Shown: positions 7,197 through 14,358, counted from the stretch's first letter. The stretch is 14,358 nucleotides of DNA from an uncultured Asticcacaulis sp. (GCA_946482045.1 CAMLPZ010000088.1:1-14358), one strand, 5' to 3'. The notes: a model not told the origin generated them from the letters alone. Program-made: numbers and translations.

Positions 7197-8531
7197 ACGT
7201 TCCAGCACGCGGCCGAGCCGCGCCAGCATGTCGTCGATATCGGCTTCCGTGACATCGAGCGGTGGGCGGAACCGGATGCTGTCGGTGCCGGCACCAAGCA
7301 GAATAAGGCTTTCTGTTTCCAATGCCATTTCGACCAGCCGTCCTTTGTTGCCTGCACCAAAGACGGTGAAACCCTGATAGAGCCCAAGCCCTCGGACATT
7401 ACCGATCTTGTCCGCGAAATGCTTCGTCAGCCTTGCCATACCGTCTAGGAGATAGGCAGTCTTGGCGGGGATGGCCTCGAGCAGGGCTTCGTCCTCGACA
7501 ATCCGCCATTCTTCGACAAAGCGGACCATGTCGGCCAGGGCACCGCCCCAGGTCGAATCGAGCACGCCTATGTCCTGCATCGAATTGAGCATGTAGACGA
7601 CGCCGTTGCCGAACTTCTTGGCGGTGGCGACGGCGTGCGGCGGATATGGGACATCGAACAGGTCGATGGCGAAGACTTCACCGGTCTGGCCGCCCGAGGT
7701 CTGGACCTCGTCCAGGCCCCAGCCGATATCGTACTTGTGGCAGAGCTCGGACAAGCCGCGATAGAATTCGGGCATGGCCAAGCGATGACCGCCGGCGCCT
7801 TGCAGCGGTTCCAGGATAACACCCGCGATTTCTTCGCCGTGCAGGCGCATCAGGAATTCAAGGTTCGACAGGGCCTGTTGGACCGCCGCCAGGTTCTCAG
7901 TGTGGCTGAGGCGGGCATCGACGCCGGGAAAGGGCACCTGCAGATTGCCCTGGATCAGACCCTGGAAGTCACGCGTGGCGACCGGGTCGTTGGCCAGTTT
8001 GGTGATGTTAAGCGTATAGACCGTGCGGCCGTGGAAGGCCTGGTCGAAATAGATGAAGCGGTGGTTCAGCACCGCATTGCCGCGCGCCTTTTGCTTATGG
8101 TGTTGGAGATTGATGAGATATTTCATCATGTTCTCGACCGCTTCGGCGCCGGAATTCACGGCGTAGACTTCGACGCGGCCGTTTGCTGTCATACATTTCG
8201 GCGCCAGGCGATGCAGCAGGCGGTAATAGGCCAGGCACTCCGGCGTCAGGAAGTCGGGATTGGCCATCTTGGTGTTGGCTGCGGTGACCAAGCGGCGGAC
8301 ATAGTCGGGAGCGTAGAGGCGCGGGTGATTGTAACCCAGCAGCCGCGAGCCATAGAGGCCCGTCCAGTCACACAGGCGCTCACCATCAACCGTCGCCAGC
8401 TCCATTCCGCGTGACCGTTCAAGGTCGACGACAAAAGGATAGGGCTCAGCGATGACATAGGTCGACAATTCGTCGAGCATGGCGGCGCTGAGCGGGCCAG
8501 GGTAGGTGGGGCGAGGAGCATGAGACGTCAT
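7191..8531 (-). CDS. Class III aminotransferase, L-lysine 6-transaminase-like
   Basis: The 446-residue product is a fold-type I PLP enzyme. Visible landmarks are NSGAEAVENMMKYL (126-139), FHGRT (166-170), ILEPLQGAGG (239-248), LDEVQT (273-278, Asp274 contacting the PLP ring nitrogen), AKKFGNG with Lys305 as the probable Schiff-base lysine, and DSTWGG (325-330). The LDEVQT and STWGG contexts and the length resemble L-lysine 6-transaminases (Lat), which move the epsilon-amino group of lysine to 2-oxoglutarate, giving allysine/piperideine-6-carboxylate and glutamate. Substrate is inferred; another omega-amino acid is possible. No piperideine-6-carboxylate dehydrogenase gene is next to it. The only nearby ribosome binding site, GGAG (8533-8536), is unusually close to the ATG at 8531. 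Its upstream region carries tandem operator-like repeats, so it probably has its own promoter. Confidence 0.85.
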   Translation of the reverse strand: MTSHAPRPTYPGPLSAAMLDELSTYVIAEPYPFVVDLERSRGMELATVDGERLCDWTGLYGSRLLGYNHPRLYAPDYVRRLVTAANTKMANPDFLTPECLAYYRLLHRLAPKCMTANGRVEVYAVNSGAEAVENMMKYLINLQHHKQKARGNAVLNHRFIYFDQAFHGRTVYTLNITKLANDPVATRDFQGLIQGNLQVPFPGVDARLSHTENLAAVQQALSNLEFLMRLHGEEIAGVILEPLQGAGGHRLAMPEFYRGLSELCHKYDIGWGLDEVQTSGGQTGEVFAIDLFDVPYPPHAVATAKKFGNGVVYMLNSMQDIGVLDSTWGGALADMVRFVEEWRIVEDEALLEAIPAKTAYLLDGMARLTKHFADKIGNVRGLGLYQGFTVFGAGNKGRLVEMALETESLILLGAGTDSIRFRPPLDVTEADIDDMLARLGRVLERL

Positions 8532-8552
8532 GCTCCGAGGTTAGTCTCAAAA

Positions 8553-8607
8553 ATTACAAATTGAAAGGAAAACTGCGCATTTTGACCTGTAAATTGCGCA
8601 ATTTGAC
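8553..8607 (-). promoter_or_regulatory. Tandem operator-like repeats and probable promoter of the aminotransferase gene
   Basis: On the + strand TGCGCATTTTGAC (8574-8586) and TGCGCAATTTGAC (8595-8607) match at 12 of 13 bases and start exactly 21 bp apart, two helical turns. The distal copy sits in a perfect 14-bp palindrome AAATTGCGCAATTT (8591-8604). The stretch is much richer in A+T than its surroundings. Reading toward the aminotransferase gene, TGTAAT (8553-8558) is a possible -10 element, with the proximal repeat then over the -35 region. Lrp/AsnC-type regulators commonly control lysine aminotransferase genes, so such a protein is a reasonable guess for the binder. Confidence 0.55.
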
Positions 8608-8610
8608 TTG

Positions 8611-9342
8611 CTACGCTTGTGCCTTCGTCCAATCGCGGAAATCGACGACGTCGCCCGGCGGCGTGCGTGCGGGATCGGCCAGTTCCAGCATAAGCGGTAC
8701 GATTTCATCGGGATGCGGCAGCGACATCGGATCTTCGCCCGGGAAGGCCGAAGCGCGCATGCGGGTGCGCACCGGGCCGGGGCTGAGGAGCGCCGCGCGG
8801 ACCTTGGTGATTTCCAGTTCGTCGTTCCAGGTGCGGACCAGGGTCTCAAGCGCGGCCTTGGTAGCGCCATACGGACCCCAGAAGGCGCGGCCATGGGTGA
8901 CGCCTTTACCTGTCGTGAAAAACACTGCTCGTCCAGCTTCCGATTGGCGCAGCAGCAGTTCCAATGCGCGCATTAGTCGCCATGACGCCGTCAGGTTGGT
9001 GGTAAGGATCTTATCGAAATCCTTGGGTTCGTGGTGCGTCACCGGGGACAAGGTCCCCAGTATGCCGGCAGCATGGACCAGGGTATCGACGCGGCCAAAG
9101 CGCTCGTAAAGCGCGGCGGCCAGGCGATCGCAGGCATCGCCATCGGTGATGTCGAACGGGATCAGCGTGGCGTGCTGACCGGTCGCGGCGAAGATCTCGT
9201 CATCCAGTTCTTCGAGACTGGCTTTGGAACGGGCGCAGGCGATGACCTGGGCCCCTGCCTTGGCGAGGCCCAGCGCGCAGGCGCGGCCAATACCACGCGA
9301 TGCGCCGGTGACGAGGGCGATGCGGCCGGTTTGCGATGTCAT
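8611..9342 (-). CDS. Short-chain dehydrogenase/reductase (SDR)
   Basis: The 243-residue product has a Rossmann fold with the cofactor motif TGASRGIG (12-19), HAAG (90-93), Asn116 in NLTAS, the catalytic pair Tyr158 and Lys162 in YGATK, and SPGPVRT after it. The length is that of classical single-domain SDRs (about 250), and the AFWGPYGATKAALE context recalls the YciK-like subgroup. The usual catalytic Ser 13 residues before Tyr is Gly145 here, with Thr143 and Thr144 just before it. Substrate unknown. The ATG lies 12 bp downstream of the purF stop, so it is probably the last gene of the cvpA-purF transcript. The link with purine synthesis may be only positional. Confidence 0.9.
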   Translation of the reverse strand: MTSQTGRIALVTGASRGIGRACALGLAKAGAQVIACARSKASLEELDDEIFAATGQHATLIPFDITDGDACDRLAAALYERFGRVDTLVHAAGILGTLSPVTHHEPKDFDKILTTNLTASWRLMRALELLLRQSEAGRAVFFTTGKGVTHGRAFWGPYGATKAALETLVRTWNDELEITKVRAALLSPGPVRTRMRASAFPGEDPMSLPHPDEIVPLMLELADPARTPPGDVVDFRDWTKAQA

Positions 9343-9354
9343 CGGTTAGGTCTC

Positions 9355-10866
9355 TTAGTTCGCGCTGGCCAGCAGCGACAATTGATGTCCGGGCGATTCC
9401 GCGTCATCCAGCGCGTTTTCGCGATCGGTGAGGCGTGTCGGATAGTCGCCGGTGAAATAGTGATCGGTGAACTGCGGGCAGTCAGGATCGCGGCGGTTAT
9501 GTCCCATGGCCTTGTACAGGCCGTCGACCGACAGGAAGCCAAGAGAGTCACACTCCAGCATCTGGCGCATTTCTTCCAGGGAGTGGTTGGCGGCCATCAG
9601 CTTGTCACGATCCGGCATGTCGATGCCGTAAAAATCGGGCCACATGATGGGCGGGCTGGCTGAGCGCAGGTGGACTTCCTTGGCGCCGGCTTCGCGGACC
9701 ATGCGGACGATCTTAACCGAGGTGGTGCCGCGAACAATCGAGTCGTCGATCAGGATGACGCGCTTGCCTTCGAGGACGACGCGGTTTGGCGAGTGCTTCT
9801 TACGTACGCCAAGGTCGCGGATGTTCTGGGTCGGCTGGATGAAGGTTCGGCCGACATAGTGGTTGCGGATGATGCCGAGCTCGAAAGGCAGACCCGACTG
9901 TTCCGAGAAGCCGAGCGAGGCGGGGACGCCCGAATCCGGCACCGGGACAATGATATCGGCATCCGCCGGATGCTCCATGGCCAGTTGCCGGCCCATAGCC
10001 TTGCGCACGGCGTAAATCGACTTGCCGTTCACGACGCTGTCGGGGCGGGCGAAATAGACGTATTCGAACAGGCACGGGCGCGCCGGGCGGCTGTCGAACG
10101 GCTTGAACGACTTTAAGCCATTCTCGTCGATCTGGACGACTTCGCCGTGTTCGACGTCGCGCACGAAGGTCGCGCCGATCATGTCGAGCGCGCAGGTTTC
10201 CGAAGCAAGGACGTAAGATGTGCCAAGCTTGCCGATGACCAGCGGGCGGATACCCAGCGGATCGCGCGCGCCGATCAGCATCTTGCGTGTCAGGGCTACG
10301 AGCGCGAAACCACCTTCGAGGTTGCCCAAGGCTTCCATAAAGCGGTCGATGATCTTCAGGCCGCGCGAACGGGCGATCAGATGCAAAATGACCTCCGAAT
10401 CGGAGGTCGACTGGAAGATGGAGCCCTCGGCGACGAGTTTCGTCCGCAGATGCATGAAATTGGTGAGATTGCCGTTGTGGGCAATGGCGATGCCACCCTG
10501 GTCGAGATCGGCGAACATCGGCTGGACGTTGCGGATAAACGACCCGCCGGCGGTCGAATAGCGCGTGTGGCCGATGGCGGCATTGCCCTGTAGCCGTTTG
10601 GTCAGGTCGGCGCCGGTAAAGACATCGCCGACGAGGCCGTGTTCGCGTTCGATATAGAAGCGGCGGCCGTCGCAACTGGCCAGGCCGCAGGCTTCCTGGC
10701 CGCGGTGCTGCAGCGCGTGCATCCCCAAGACCGTTACGGCACTGGCGTCGGCCATGCCATAAATACCGAAGACCCCGCATTCGAGGCGGGGCCTGTCGTC
10801 TTCGATGTCGCGAGACACCTGTTGAGTATCGATGAGGTCGGACAGGTCAAGCTGTGCAGGCAGCAT
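9355..10866 (-). CDS. purF: Amidophosphoribosyltransferase (glutamine PRPP amidotransferase)
   Basis: The 503-residue enzyme makes 5-phosphoribosylamine from PRPP and glutamine, the first committed step of purine synthesis. The N-terminal Ntn-type glutaminase has its nucleophile at Cys30 (LECGVFGIYG), so 29 residues form a propeptide to be removed. ALQHRGQEACG (51-61), HTRYST (100-105) and HNGNLTN (130-136) complete that domain. The phosphoribosyltransferase half carries the PRPP loop ILIDDSIVRGTTS (371-383). Asp411 (WPDFYGID) stands where Fe-S forms have Cys, and the C-terminal Cys pair is incomplete (only Cys463), so no [4Fe-4S] cluster is expected. I chose the ATG at 10866, preceded by AAGAGAAG, over an in-frame TTG at 10881 that lies at or before that site. 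It follows cvpA by 54 bp. Confidence 0.97.
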   Translation of the reverse strand: MLPAQLDLSDLIDTQQVSRDIEDDRPRLECGVFGIYGMADASAVTVLGMHALQHRGQEACGLASCDGRRFYIEREHGLVGDVFTGADLTKRLQGNAAIGHTRYSTAGGSFIRNVQPMFADLDQGGIAIAHNGNLTNFMHLRTKLVAEGSIFQSTSDSEVILHLIARSRGLKIIDRFMEALGNLEGGFALVALTRKMLIGARDPLGIRPLVIGKLGTSYVLASETCALDMIGATFVRDVEHGEVVQIDENGLKSFKPFDSRPARPCLFEYVYFARPDSVVNGKSIYAVRKAMGRQLAMEHPADADIIVPVPDSGVPASLGFSEQSGLPFELGIIRNHYVGRTFIQPTQNIRDLGVRKKHSPNRVVLEGKRVILIDDSIVRGTTSVKIVRMVREAGAKEVHLRSASPPIMWPDFYGIDMPDRDKLMAANHSLEEMRQMLECDSLGFLSVDGLYKAMGHNRRDPDCPQFTDHYFTGDYPTRLTDRENALDDAESPGHQLSLLASAN

Positions 10867-10894
10867 GGCTTCTCTTTTCAAAAACGCGAAAGAA

Positions 10895-10916
10895 CTGTCC
10901 TGACATATAGGGACAG
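10895..10916. promoter_or_regulatory. Inverted repeat between cvpA and purF
   Basis: CTGTCC (10895-10900) and GGACAG (10911-10916) are perfect 6-bp arms around the 10-base AT-rich spacer TGACATATAG. On the purF transcript strand the hairpin is followed by TTCTTTCGCGTTTTT, so it may act as a weak terminator or attenuator after cvpA, or as an operator for purF, whose start is 29 bp away. Its right edge joins a GAGTC (10916-10920), a GANTC site of the CcrM type. Confidence 0.35.
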
Positions 10917-10920
10917 AGTC

Positions 10921-11421
10921 TTACTTTTCCACTCCCGGCACGTCATCGACGGCATCGGTGCCTTTCGGGAGTACCGCCTTGATCGTCTGGGCCACTCTAA
11001 CGCTTAATGGGTAGACCTTGGCGTTGACGAACCAATTTGGCTGCTGGTGCTTAGGTGTGATGTCGGAAAAAATCAAATGGAAAACACCGATAATCATCAG
11101 TGTCCAGAAGACTCCGATCAGGACGCCCAGCCCGCGGTCCACGCTGCCCATTGCCTTTTGCTCGAGCAGTTTGGCTGACAAGGCTTGGCCGAGATAGCGA
11201 AGGCCCATGAACAGCAGGATAAAAACGATGAAGGCGGCGACATAACCCATGACAACGCTGAGGTTGAACACGTCCCGTATATAGCTCATGGACATTACGG
11301 CGAGAGCGATCGCGACAAAGAAGGAGACCAGGTTGACGATCTGGCGCAGGGCCCCGGTCGCGAAGCCGTAGAAGCCGAAAACGGCCAGCAAGGCCAAAAA
11401 GATGAAATCGTAGAATTCCAC
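10921..11421 (-). CDS. cvpA: CvpA family inner-membrane protein
   Basis: The 166-residue product has four predicted membrane helices (about residues 4-22, 28-47, 58-82 and 96-116) and a soluble tail of about 45 residues. The N-terminal pattern DFIFLALLAVFGFYGFATGALRQ matches the CvpA family, named for its need in colicin V production in E. coli; in many bacteria it sits beside purF, as here. Family members have been tied to envelope homeostasis and stress resistance, but the biochemical role is not settled. The start is a GTG at 11421 with a good AGGGGG site about 8 bases before it. It precedes purF in the same direction. Confidence 0.92.
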   Translation of the reverse strand: MEFYDFIFLALLAVFGFYGFATGALRQIVNLVSFFVAIALAVMSMSYIRDVFNLSVVMGYVAAFIVFILLFMGLRYLGQALSAKLLEQKAMGSVDRGLGVLIGVFWTLMIIGVFHLIFSDITPKHQQPNWFVNAKVYPLSVRVAQTIKAVLPKGTDAVDDVPGVEK

Positions 11422-11469
11422 TGAGAACGCCCCCTAAGCCCTGACGGCTCGCCCGCCGATGTGAACTTA

Positions 11470-11508
11470 CAGATATCATCGATCCCGGAAATTAACAACA
11501 CGCGTTAA
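11470..11508 (-). promoter_or_regulatory. Candidate promoter and dyad upstream of cvpA-purF
   Basis: In the 107-bp radA-cvpA gap, reading toward cvpA, TTGTTA (11493-11498) and TATCTG (11470-11475) are spaced by 17 bp and give a weak sigma-70 match. Overlapping the -35 is a short dyad TTAAC-N7-GTTAA (11492-11508). It is an inverted arrangement, unlike the direct TTAA-N7-TTAA of CtrA sites. The gap is long enough for cvpA-purF-SDR to have a separate promoter. Confidence 0.3.
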
Positions 11509-11528
11509 CCTTTTCCAGCATGCACCAG

Positions 11529-12899
11529 TCACGCATCGACCGGAAGCAATCTGGAAATCGCCTCCGACAAGCTGTTGAATCCATGTACCTTCAGCGGGGG
11601 ATTTTCCATTGCGTTCTGGGCCGTCACGGCGCTGGAGAAGCCGAGCTTCAACGCCTCCTTCAGCCGGCCCTCGGTACGGCTGACGGTGCGGACATCGCCG
11701 GACAGACTGATTTCGCCAAAGACGACGCAGTCGCGCGGCAAGGGCGTATCGGTCAGTGCCGATACCAGCGCCATGGCGGCGCATAGATCGGCGGCGGGTT
11801 CGGAGATGCGCAAGCCGCCGGCGACATTGAGATAGACGTCCTTTTGGCCGAAGGCGACGCCGCAGCGCGCCTCAAGCACCGCCAGGATCATGGCGAGGCG
11901 GCCTGAATCCCAGCCGACGACGGCGCGGCGCGGCGTACCATAAGCCGAAGGGGCCACCAAAGCCTGGACCTCGACCAGCACGGGTCGCGAGCCTTCAATG
12001 CCGGCAAAGACCGCCGAACCCGAGGCGCGCTCGCTACGGTCACCAAGGAACAGAGCCGACGGGTTCGGCACTTCGCGCAGGCCCGAATCGCCCATTTCAA
12101 AGACGCCGATTTCGTCAGTGGCGCCGAAACGGTTCTTGGTGCCGCGCAGGATTCGGAACGGATAGCCACGCTCGCCTTCGAATGACAGGACGGCGTCGAC
12201 CATGTGCTCGACGACGCGCGGACCGGCGATCTGGCCCTCCTTGGTAACGTGGCCAACCAGGATGACGGAGGTGCCCTTCTTTTTGGCCAGGCGCACCAGT
12301 TCGCCGGCGCAGGCGCGGACCTGCGATACGGACCCTTGCGCGGCTTCGACAGCGTCGCTCCACAGGGTCTGGATCGAATCGATGACCACCAGATCGAACT
12401 GTTCGCGCTTCAGGGCTTCCAGGATGGCGCGCAGGCCGGTTTCCGCCGCCAGGTCGACCGGCGCCTTCGACAGGCCCATACGCGCGGCCCGGCCCCGGAT
12501 CTGTTCGACAGCTTCTTCACCGGAAATATAAGCGATGCGCAGTCCCTGATTGGCCGCGCTGGCCGTAACCTGAAGCAGCAGGGTCGATTTGCCGACGCCG
12601 GGATCGCCTGCGATCAGGATGGCGGAACCCGGCACGACACCGCCGCCGCAGACACGGTCGAACTCGGCGACGCCGGTGATCATGCGGGCCGGCGCTTCAT
12701 CCACGCTGTCAAGCGTTTCGAATTGCAGCTTGTTCAGCCGTGAGATTTTGCTGATTTCGGGTTTCAGCCCGCCCGGCGGCGTCGAAAACGTCTCCTGGAC
12801 CAGGGTGTTCCAGGCATTGCAACCCGTGCACTGGCCGGCCCACTTGCTGTGGACGCTGCCGCAGGACTGGCAGACATAGGAGATGTGGTCACGGGCCAT
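11529..12899 (-). CDS. radA: DNA repair protein RadA
   Basis: The 456-residue product is the RecA-related helicase/ATPase that helps branch migration and processing of recombination intermediates. The order is standard: an N-terminal C4 zinc finger (Cys10, Cys13, Cys24, Cys27), a RecA-type ATPase core with Walker A GDPGVGKST (98-106) and Walker B VVIDSI (171-176), the RadA-specific KNRFG motif (255-259), and a C-terminal Lon-protease-like domain from about 290 (NVAGGLRISEPAADLC, then FGEISLSGDVR). Length is normal (about 450-460). The ATG at 12899 has a modest GAAAG site 8 bases before it. It lies 53 bp after alr, and that gap contains an exact alphaproteobacterial LexA box, so expression may be raised by DNA damage. 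Confidence 0.97.
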   Translation of the reverse strand: MARDHISYVCQSCGSVHSKWAGQCTGCNAWNTLVQETFSTPPGGLKPEISKISRLNKLQFETLDSVDEAPARMITGVAEFDRVCGGGVVPGSAILIAGDPGVGKSTLLLQVTASAANQGLRIAYISGEEAVEQIRGRAARMGLSKAPVDLAAETGLRAILEALKREQFDLVVIDSIQTLWSDAVEAAQGSVSQVRACAGELVRLAKKKGTSVILVGHVTKEGQIAGPRVVEHMVDAVLSFEGERGYPFRILRGTKNRFGATDEIGVFEMGDSGLREVPNPSALFLGDRSERASGSAVFAGIEGSRPVLVEVQALVAPSAYGTPRRAVVGWDSGRLAMILAVLEARCGVAFGQKDVYLNVAGGLRISEPAADLCAAMALVSALTDTPLPRDCVVFGEISLSGDVRTVSRTEGRLKEALKLGFSSAVTAQNAMENPPLKVHGFNSLSEAISRLLPVDA

Positions 12900-12921
12900 G
12901 GAACGACTTTCGCAGATCTAT

Positions 12922-12936
12922 GTTCTGCATATGTTC
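12922..12936. promoter_or_regulatory. LexA (SOS) box upstream of radA
   Basis: The + strand reads GTTC (12922-12925), seven bases TGCATAT, GTTC (12933-12936). GTTC-N7-GTTC is the known direct-repeat LexA site of Alphaproteobacteria, distinct from the E. coli CTGT-N8-ACAG palindrome. It lies in the short alr-radA gap, 23-37 bp before the radA start codon, where a bound repressor would overlap a promoter for radA. The match is exact at all eight defined bases. Confidence 0.7.
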
Positions 12937-12952
12937 CGGTTTGGCGATCCTG

Positions 12953-14014
12953 TCAAGAGGCCAGATAACGACGCGGTACACGTGCGGCGATGCGCGTCAG
13001 CAGCTCATAAGCGATGGTGCCGGACAGGTCAGCGACCTCATCGATATTTTGGCGCGGCCCCAGGACTTCGACCCAGTCATTTGTCGTGACGTCGAGCCCG
13101 GTCACGTCGAGACCACACAGGTCCATGGAAATACGGCCCGCCAACGGCCGCCGCTCATGTACCACATGAGCAAAGCCCTTGCGGGCAAAGCTGCGCATCA
13201 AGCCGTCGGCATAACCCACGCCCAAGGTGGCTATGCGCATGTCTGTCTTGGCGGCGAAGGTGGCGCCATAGCCGATCGTCTCGCCGGCGCGGACGTCGCG
13301 AACCTGGAGGACGCGCGCGGAAAGCGTGGCCACGGCGCGCAAGTGCGGCGTCGCTTCGCCGAACGGCCCGCCGCCATAGAGGCAGATGCCCGGCCGTGTT
13401 ACATCGAAGCAAAAATCGGCGCCGAGAAAGTGGCCGGCGCTGTTGGCAAGCGACGCCGGTATGCCTGGGAACTGCGCGGCCACGCCGCGGAAGGCCGTCA
13501 ACTGTTGAATATTCATCGGATGACCCGCTTCATCGCCGCACGCCAAGTGACTCATGACCAGCGTCAGGTCGTGTGTGCCACGGTCGGGCAGCGCTGCAAC
13601 CTCGTCCGGACGGATGCCCAGGCGGTTCATGCCGGTGTCGACGTGCAAAGCCGCTTTGATGCCGACCGGGCCGGCAATCCATTGTTGATACTGCGCAGCG
13701 GTATTCAATACAGGCCGCAGATCGTGGATGGCGAAGGCGACCGGATCGTTCAGGCCGTCGAGGACGTAAATGACCGGACCACCGGCCAGGATCCCTCGCA
13801 AGGCAATACCTTCTTCAAGTCGTGCGACAAAGAAGGTCTTTGCGCCATGCTTGACCAGGTGCGGCGCCACGCCGGCGCAACCGAGCCCATAGGCGTCGGC
13901 CTTGACGACCGGCGCGACCTCGGCGCTGCCCGCGCGCTTCTGCAGCGTGCGATAATTGGCGAGCAGGGCGCTCAGATCGATATCAAGGCGCGCGGTCGGC
14001 GAGTCGGAAAGCAT
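12953..14014 (-). CDS. alr: Alanine racemase
   Basis: The 353-residue PLP enzyme converts L-alanine to D-alanine for peptidoglycan. The N-terminal TIM barrel carries the Schiff-base Lys38 in VVKADAYGLG, and HVDTGMNRLG (124-133) supplies Arg131, which tunes PLP and the substrate carboxylate. The C-terminal beta domain provides the second catalytic base Tyr249 in GYGATF, followed by GVGYADGL and ISMDLCGLDV. The length is slightly under the common 360-380. The ATG at 14014 has only a weak GGAT site; no better start is visible. It lies 32 bp downstream of dnaB and upstream of radA on the same strand. A GAATC (14017-14021), a CcrM-type methylation site, adjoins the start. Confidence 0.96.
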   Translation of the reverse strand: MLSDSPTARLDIDLSALLANYRTLQKRAGSAEVAPVVKADAYGLGCAGVAPHLVKHGAKTFFVARLEEGIALRGILAGGPVIYVLDGLNDPVAFAIHDLRPVLNTAAQYQQWIAGPVGIKAALHVDTGMNRLGIRPDEVAALPDRGTHDLTLVMSHLACGDEAGHPMNIQQLTAFRGVAAQFPGIPASLANSAGHFLGADFCFDVTRPGICLYGGGPFGEATPHLRAVATLSARVLQVRDVRAGETIGYGATFAAKTDMRIATLGVGYADGLMRSFARKGFAHVVHERRPLAGRISMDLCGLDVTGLDVTTNDWVEVLGPRQNIDEVADLSGTIAYELLTRIAARVPRRYLAS

Positions 14015-14046
14015 GGGAATCCGCTATCATACTGATTGCGAAAATC

Positions 14047-14358
14047 CTATTCGCGATCGTAATTGGCGTAGCGATCCGGGTTGGCCAGGTTGCCGAAGCG
14101 CGTGTAGTTTTCGTCGAACGAGACGCGAACCGTGCCGATGGGGCCGTGACGCTGCTTGCCGATAATGACTTCGGCGGTGCCGCGCGTCCGGTCCATATCC
14201 TCCTGCCACTTCAGGTGCTCTTCGGTGCCTTCGCGCGGTTCGGCGCGGCCGAGATAATAGCTTTCGCGGTACACGAACATCACGATATCGGCGTCCTGTT
14301 CGATCGAGCCCGATTCGCGCAGGTCCGAAAGCTGCGGCCGCTTGTCGTCGCGGCTTTC
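14047..14358 (-). CDS. dnaB: Replicative DNA helicase DnaB, C-terminal end (partial)
   Basis: The frame enters from the right edge and gives the last 103 residues of the protein, with no start codon inside the window. The stretch [20 protein letters not shown], then FVYRESYY, is the conserved H4-type region of hexameric DnaB helicases that unwind DNA at the replication fork. It is followed by the usual basic end with [14 protein letters not shown] and a short acidic/aromatic tail finishing YDRE. The stop is TAG at 14047-14049 on the minus strand. The alr start is 32 bp beyond, so both may share a transcript. Confidence 0.95.
   Translation of the reverse strand, partial: ESRDDKRPQLSDLRESGSIEQDADIVMFVYRESYYLGRAEPREGTEEHLKWQEDMDRTRGTAEVIIGKQRHGPIGTVRVSFDENYTRFGNLANPDRYANYDRE

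Noticed and set aside
11491..11510. CtrA binding site in the radA-cvpA gap
   Set aside because: The two TTAA elements are 9 bp apart and inverted as TTAAC/GTTAA, not TTAA-N7-TTAAC.
12920..14035. 371-codon + strand open frame opposite alr
   Set aside because: The alr frame on the other strand has Lys38, Arg131 and Tyr249 in their correct contexts; the opposite product is a shadow.
1..14358. CRISPR array, defence island, phage or insertion sequence
   Set aside because: No spaced direct repeats, transposase, integrase, tRNA or terminal repeats are seen; gene content is core metabolism plus the small envelope cassette.

Overview
The window is an ordinary-looking, GC-rich chromosomal segment of an alphaproteobacterium, most likely a member of Caulobacterales (Caulobacter/Asticcacaulis-like). 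The basis is protein character (alphaproteobacterial-style Der with NKAEG, PurF, CvpA and RadA), the neighbourhood glyS-ppdK and dnaB-alr-radA-cvpA-purF, and an alphaproteobacterial-type LexA site (GTTC-N7-GTTC). The genus is an inference from memory. I see no rRNA, tRNA, CRISPR array, insertion sequence or phage gene.

Left half, + strand. The 3' end of glyS (1-372) is followed by ppdK, pyruvate phosphate dikinase (484-3150), which ends in a strong intrinsic terminator. Next is a compact set of three envelope genes: a membrane-anchored BON/OmpA-like peptidoglycan-binding protein (3323-4180), a very small one-helix membrane protein (4193-4285), and a membrane-anchored protein with a C-terminal helix-hairpin-helix domain (4297-5004). 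A palindromic intergenic repeat (5057-5100) sits just before der (5115-6725), the double GTPase for 50S ribosome assembly. A GNAT acetyltransferase (6729-7196) is tightly coupled to der.

Right half, - strand, read from right to left. The 3' end of dnaB, then alr (alanine racemase), radA, cvpA, purF and a short-chain dehydrogenase are closely spaced and could be co-transcribed, with internal control points. The clearest control point is a perfect GTTC-N7-GTTC LexA box 23 bp upstream of radA. A class III, L-lysine 6-aminotransferase-like gene (7191-8531) has its own AT-rich upstream region carrying two near-identical 13-bp elements exactly 21 bp apart, which look like tandem operators. It converges on the GNAT gene, and the two reading frames overlap by 6 bp.

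Most of the genes are housekeeping: tRNA charging, PEP/pyruvate exchange, ribosome assembly, purine synthesis, D-alanine supply, replication and recombination. The parts that are not routine are the OmpA/small-protein/HHH envelope cassette, the regulatory sites before radA and lat, the repeat before der, and a few active-site departures (Der second G4 motif SKWD; SDR without Ser at the usual position).
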